DNA from: Prorocentrum cordatum
Taxonomy: Eukaryota; Sar; Dinophyceae; Prorocentrales; Prorocentraceae
Assembly (NCBI GenBank): GCA_963575745.1
Contig: CAUYUJ010001733.1
Location: forward strand, 10,001 to 74,000
DNA: 64,000 nucleotides
Reading direction: 5' to 3'
Below, piece by piece: positions 61,497 through 64,000 of this stretch. Position 1 is the stretch's first letter. Every line of letters begins with the position of its first letter. The notes under the pieces were generated by a model, which saw only the letters and a list, made by a program, of their open reading frames with translations, was not told the origin of the DNA and made no database searches. The translations under genes and the position numbers were made by a program.

Positions 61497-61571
61497 GAAG
61501 ACGAGGAGGAAGAGGAGGAGGAGGAGGAGGAGGAGGAGGAGGAGGAGGAGGAGGAGGAGGAGGAGGAGGAG
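61497..61571. repeat. GAG trinucleotide tract next to the H4 donor site
   Basis: (GAG)n on the plus strand, thus (CTC)n in the intron transcript about 30 bases behind the GC donor. Confidence 0.95.
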
Positions 61572-61601
61572 CGGAGCCACCACCCTGGAGGTCCGGGGAG
61601 C

Positions 61602-61668
61602 CTGCGGATCGCTGGTTTCGTGATGCCCTGGATGTTGTCGCGGAGCACCTTCTCGTGCCGCGGCAGCC
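61602..61668 (-). CDS. Histone H4, N-terminal-side exon
   Basis: It encodes [20 protein letters not shown] and RR, matching H4 residues 17-36 except R19E; if the preceding codons belong, A15L and K16P as well. The GITKPAIRR helix alpha-1 entry is identical to canonical H4. The right border is ATCCGCAG|GCTC, in frame with the exon at 57,630. The left border is taken as CAG|GGCTG (acceptor AG at 61,670-61,669), which needs one base from an upstream exon. The first 14 or so residues (the GRGKGGKGLGKGG tail) are not found upstream on this strand within the window, so that exon is outside the window, unrecognised or lost. This leaves open whether the gene is complete. Confidence 0.88.
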
Positions 61669-61896
61669 CTGCCCTCTCCACGGGAGCGCCGTGGCGGCCG
61701 AGCCGAGACAGCCAAGCAGAGCCCCACAGGCCCAGACGCGGCCGCGTCTGGCTGATGCGTTTGGTGATGGGTCAATTTTCCGCCACCGCTACCTTATATG
61801 GGCTGCGGGCTGCGGGCCCACGGGCCCCACCCCCCCCCCAGATGGTATGGCCCCAGGATTCCTCGGGCCCCCCCCCCCAGATGGTATGGTCCCAGA

Positions 61897-61898
61897 GA

Positions 61899-61929
<31 letters not shown>

Positions 61930-62082
61930 TACGACGACGGCGACGACGACGACCACCACGACGACGACGACGACGACTGCGGCGGCGACGACGCCGGCGG
62001 CGGCGGCGACGACGACGATGACGACGATGACGACGGCGACGACGACGATGACGACGACGACGAGGACGACGAGGACGACGAG

Positions 62083-62115
<33 letters not shown>

Positions 62116-62118
62116 CTC
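61897..62118. repeat. GAC/GAT trinucleotide array
   Basis: (GAC)n with GAT, GGC and GAG interruptions; poly-Asp or poly-Thr frames are artefacts. Confidence 0.95.
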
Positions 62119-62345
62119 TGAACCACCACAGCACCACACCACATCCACAGGGGGGGGGAGGGGGGCACCGCAGCGCAGCACCACGCCACGCCCACCCTGA
62201 ACCACCACAGCACCACACCACATCCACAGGGGGGGGGGGGCACCGCAGCGCAGCACCACGCCACGCCCACAGGGGGGGGCGGGGGGGACCATCGCGCGGG
62301 GGGGGGGGCCCAATGGCATCAGCATTGGGGGGGGGGGCCCAAGCC
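62119..62345. repeat. ACCACCACAGCACCACACCA tandem repeat with G runs
   Basis: Two to three units (62,122, 62,202) of CCACCACAGCACCACACCAC, ATCCACAGGGGGGG and CAGCGCAGCACCACGCCACG. Confidence 0.88.
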
Positions 62346-62390
62346 CTGGACCATATATGTAGGACGGGGGAGAAGGGAGGATGAGGAGGT

Positions 62391-62437
62391 CCTCCTCCTC
62401 CTCCTCCTCCTCCTCCTCCTCCTCCTCCTCCTCCTCA
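62391..62437. repeat. CTC trinucleotide tract
   Basis: Simple (CTC)n. Confidence 0.95.
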
Positions 62438-62684
62438 CTCTCCTACCTATGGTAGCGGTGGAGGAAGATGGGCCCATCATTTGGAGTTCTCGTGCGTGCG
62501 GGCGTGACCTCTCGGCGTCGGCGTGGTTTGGCTGGGCGGCAGCAGGGAGAGCACGAAGCTTTGGGGCCAAAGATCTGGCCCACGTCGGCGAGGCCCCCCA
62601 AAACTACGGGCATCCCCTGTGTTGGATTCCAAGCGATCGAAACTTCGGCCGCCGCCCTGTGTGCGTTTCCCGAAGGCCTCACAG

Positions 62685-62835
62685 ATGGGGTCTGCGCAGA
62701 TGGGGTCGGAGGATCGCACCGCATCGTCGAGGCACCGCGTCGATGAATCGGCGAGGCGGCGGCGACGTCAGCGATGCATCGGCGCCGCCGGCGTGGAGAA
62801 CGTCGGGCTCCGCGAGCCTCCAGCCCCATGCCTGG
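62685..62835. repeat. GCATCG/GGCGAGG repeat, copy 3
   Basis: TGGGGTCGGAGGATCGCACC, GCGATGCATCGGCG and GGAGAACGTCGGGCTCCGCG; the last also lies at 58,943 in copy 1. Confidence 0.7.
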
Positions 62836-63194
62836 ATCTGATCTGCAGTGTCCGAATGGAGAGGGAGGTGGAGGAGGCGAGGATGGAGCTAGCGCGAAGG
62901 CGCTCCGCGGTCGTCGCCTTTTCGCACGCGTGCAGCCTTGGGCGGAAGAGGCTGCGATGTTTCGCTGCACTTGTGGGCCCCGCCCCGCTCGCTCCAGGGA
63001 GCCCCGAGTCCAAACATGCTCTTCGGCCCAAACATCCTCGTTGACAAAAACAAGGACGGCAATTCTGTTAGCACTCCAAGTCCCCGGGACCATCGAGGGA
63101 CAATCCGGGATGAAGGACAGGTCCCCCGGAAGTGGTCAAGACCTCTGGGGAGCCACCTTGTAAACAAAATCATCACGTCGGATGTCCGGGTCGG
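62836..63194. other. No recognised feature
   Basis: Unique-looking sequence upstream of the H4 exons on the minus strand. I searched it for the missing H4 tail (GKGGKG) and found none. Confidence 0.5.
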
Positions 63195-63385
63195 TGGCGC
63201 GCAAACATGGATTAGCGAGCCGTGGATTTGGTGCGTGGTCGCCAAATGCATGGATCGGGGGAGGTGCCCTCCCCAAAGTGCGGCTGGTGCCGCCTCGTTC
63301 GGCGGCGAAAATCCGCGATTTCCAATGGAAACGAGACCCGACGTCAATCCACGCCCCCTTGATCCGTGTTTGCGATCGCCTGACT
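63195..63385 (+). repeat. Dispersed element D, copy 3
   Basis: GCGCGCAAACATGGATTAGC, GGATCGGGGGAGGTGCCCTC, GCGGCTGGTGCCGCCTCGTT, ATGGAAACGAGACCCGACG and TTGATCCGTGTTTGCGATCG match 14,958-15,165. Confidence 0.82.
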
Positions 63386-63570
63386 GGGGAGGGACGGTCT
63401 ATGGGGAGCCATCACAAGGGGGGGGTTCAATCTGAGCACTGCTAGTGCCCCGGGACTGACAGACTGACCCGGAGTCCACGATCCAACGCCAGTGGATCGG
63501 CGGCGGCGGCCCCCCCGGCTTTCTCTGGGCGGGCTGGGTCACCCAGGCCTCGATCGGAGAGGAATGGGCG

Positions 63571-63897
63571 ACCTCCTCCTCCTCCTCCTCCTACTCCTCA
63601 GCCTGCGTCTGCTCCTGCTCCTGCTCCTGCTTCTCCTCCTCATCCCCCTGGTCCTCCCTATCCTCTTCCTCCTCCTCCTCCTCCTCCTCCTCCTCCTCCT
63701 CTGTCTCCTCCTCCTCCTGCTTCTCCTCCTCGTCCTCCTCCTCCTCCTCCTCCTCCTCCTCCTCCTCCTCCTCCTCCATCTCCGCCTCCATCTCCTCCTC
63801 CATCTCCTCCTCCATCTCCTCCTCCATCTCCTCCTCCTCCTCCTCCTCCTCCTCCTCCTCGTCCTCCTCCTCCTCCTCCTCCTCCTCCTCCTCCTCC
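63571..63897. repeat. Long CTC trinucleotide array
   Basis: More than 300 bp of (CTC)n with CTG, CAT and GTC interruptions; poly-Glu and poly-Arg frames on the minus strand are artefacts. Confidence 0.96.
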
Positions 63898-64000
63898 CCA
63901 TTGGGGGTCGATGCTCCCTCCCCTGTGCCCATTCCCCCCCCTCCCTGGCGGCGCCCCTGACGAGTTCTTTACGTCCGACGGCCTTCTGCCGGCGAAAAGA

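Larger units (their letters stand above)
57631..61601 (-). other. Histone H4 intron (GC-AG), 3,971 bp
   Basis: The donor side reads ATCCGCAG|GCTCCCC and the acceptor ATCCGCAG|GCTCGCG, giving GC...AG borders and a 12-bp direct repeat ATCCGCAGGCTC at the two ends. The interior is filled with dispersed repeats, including element D in reverse orientation, GCCGATGC repeats, palindromic modules and a CTC tract next to the donor. The large size for an H4 intron suggests later insertions. Confidence 0.8.

Noticed and set aside
60801-61775. 324-codon open frame covering the H4 exon region at 61.6 kb
   Set aside because: In another frame than the conserved H4 residues, R/A/P-rich and broken by the GAG tract.
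1-64000. tRNA, rRNA or CRISPR features
   Set aside because: No cloverleaf-like or rRNA-like conserved sequence was recognised, and the direct repeats have no CRISPR-like spacer structure; tools such as tRNAscan or Rfam searches would be decisive.

Overview
The window looks like nuclear DNA of a eukaryotic alga, most likely a dinoflagellate. Three lines of evidence point that way. There are tracts of the TTTAGGG-type telomere repeat. A near-canonical histone H4 gene on the minus strand is interrupted by introns whose borders read GC-AG and GA-AG, and both junctions carry a CCGCAG|G direct repeat; such borders are typical of dinoflagellates. The window also holds diverged non-LTR retrotransposon and PIF1-helicase-like sequences in a GC-rich background dominated by tandem repeats. 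The species cannot be named from the sequence.

Layout. 1-10,500: a mosaic of duplicated repeat blocks (about 41-bp modules, CAA/GAC triplet arrays, a 340-bp unique block present twice, and a 77-bp satellite), plus one unassigned open frame at 6258-6887 (minus). 10,600-20,600: a 163-bp foldback palindrome, an 84-bp degenerate satellite, more 77-bp satellite and a long CATA microsatellite. 21,100-23,300 (minus): a decayed PIF1-like helicase with recognisable motifs in shifted frames. 24,500-27,000: a block of about 950 bp present three times. 27,000-44,330: cassettes made of a head module, a 102-bp satellite and a hairpin tail. One of these tails is split by an 8.8-kb LINE-like element (29,238-38,048, minus) that has an 11-bp target-site duplication, a trinucleotide tail and up to six open frames. 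44,334-56,488: a subtelomere-like zone with four main TTTAGGG tracts, CCCTAACGGGCGGG repeats, 140-, 107- and 63-bp satellites and a 2.9-kb 12-bp minisatellite that ends in a 100-N assembly gap; a 324-aa unassigned frame (46,673-47,647, minus) lies here. 56,589-64,000: three histone H4 exons with intervening repeats inside the introns.

Genes with recognisable function are few: histone H4 (chromatin), the retrotransposon ORF1 and ORF2, and the helicase relic. Most long open frames in the satellites are by-products of repeat units lacking stop codons and are not annotated as genes. The most notable points are the split H4 gene, the multi-ORF LINE in which ORF1 and ORF2 share one frame separated by a single TGA, and satellite cassettes of unrelated repeat units that carry the same hairpin tail.
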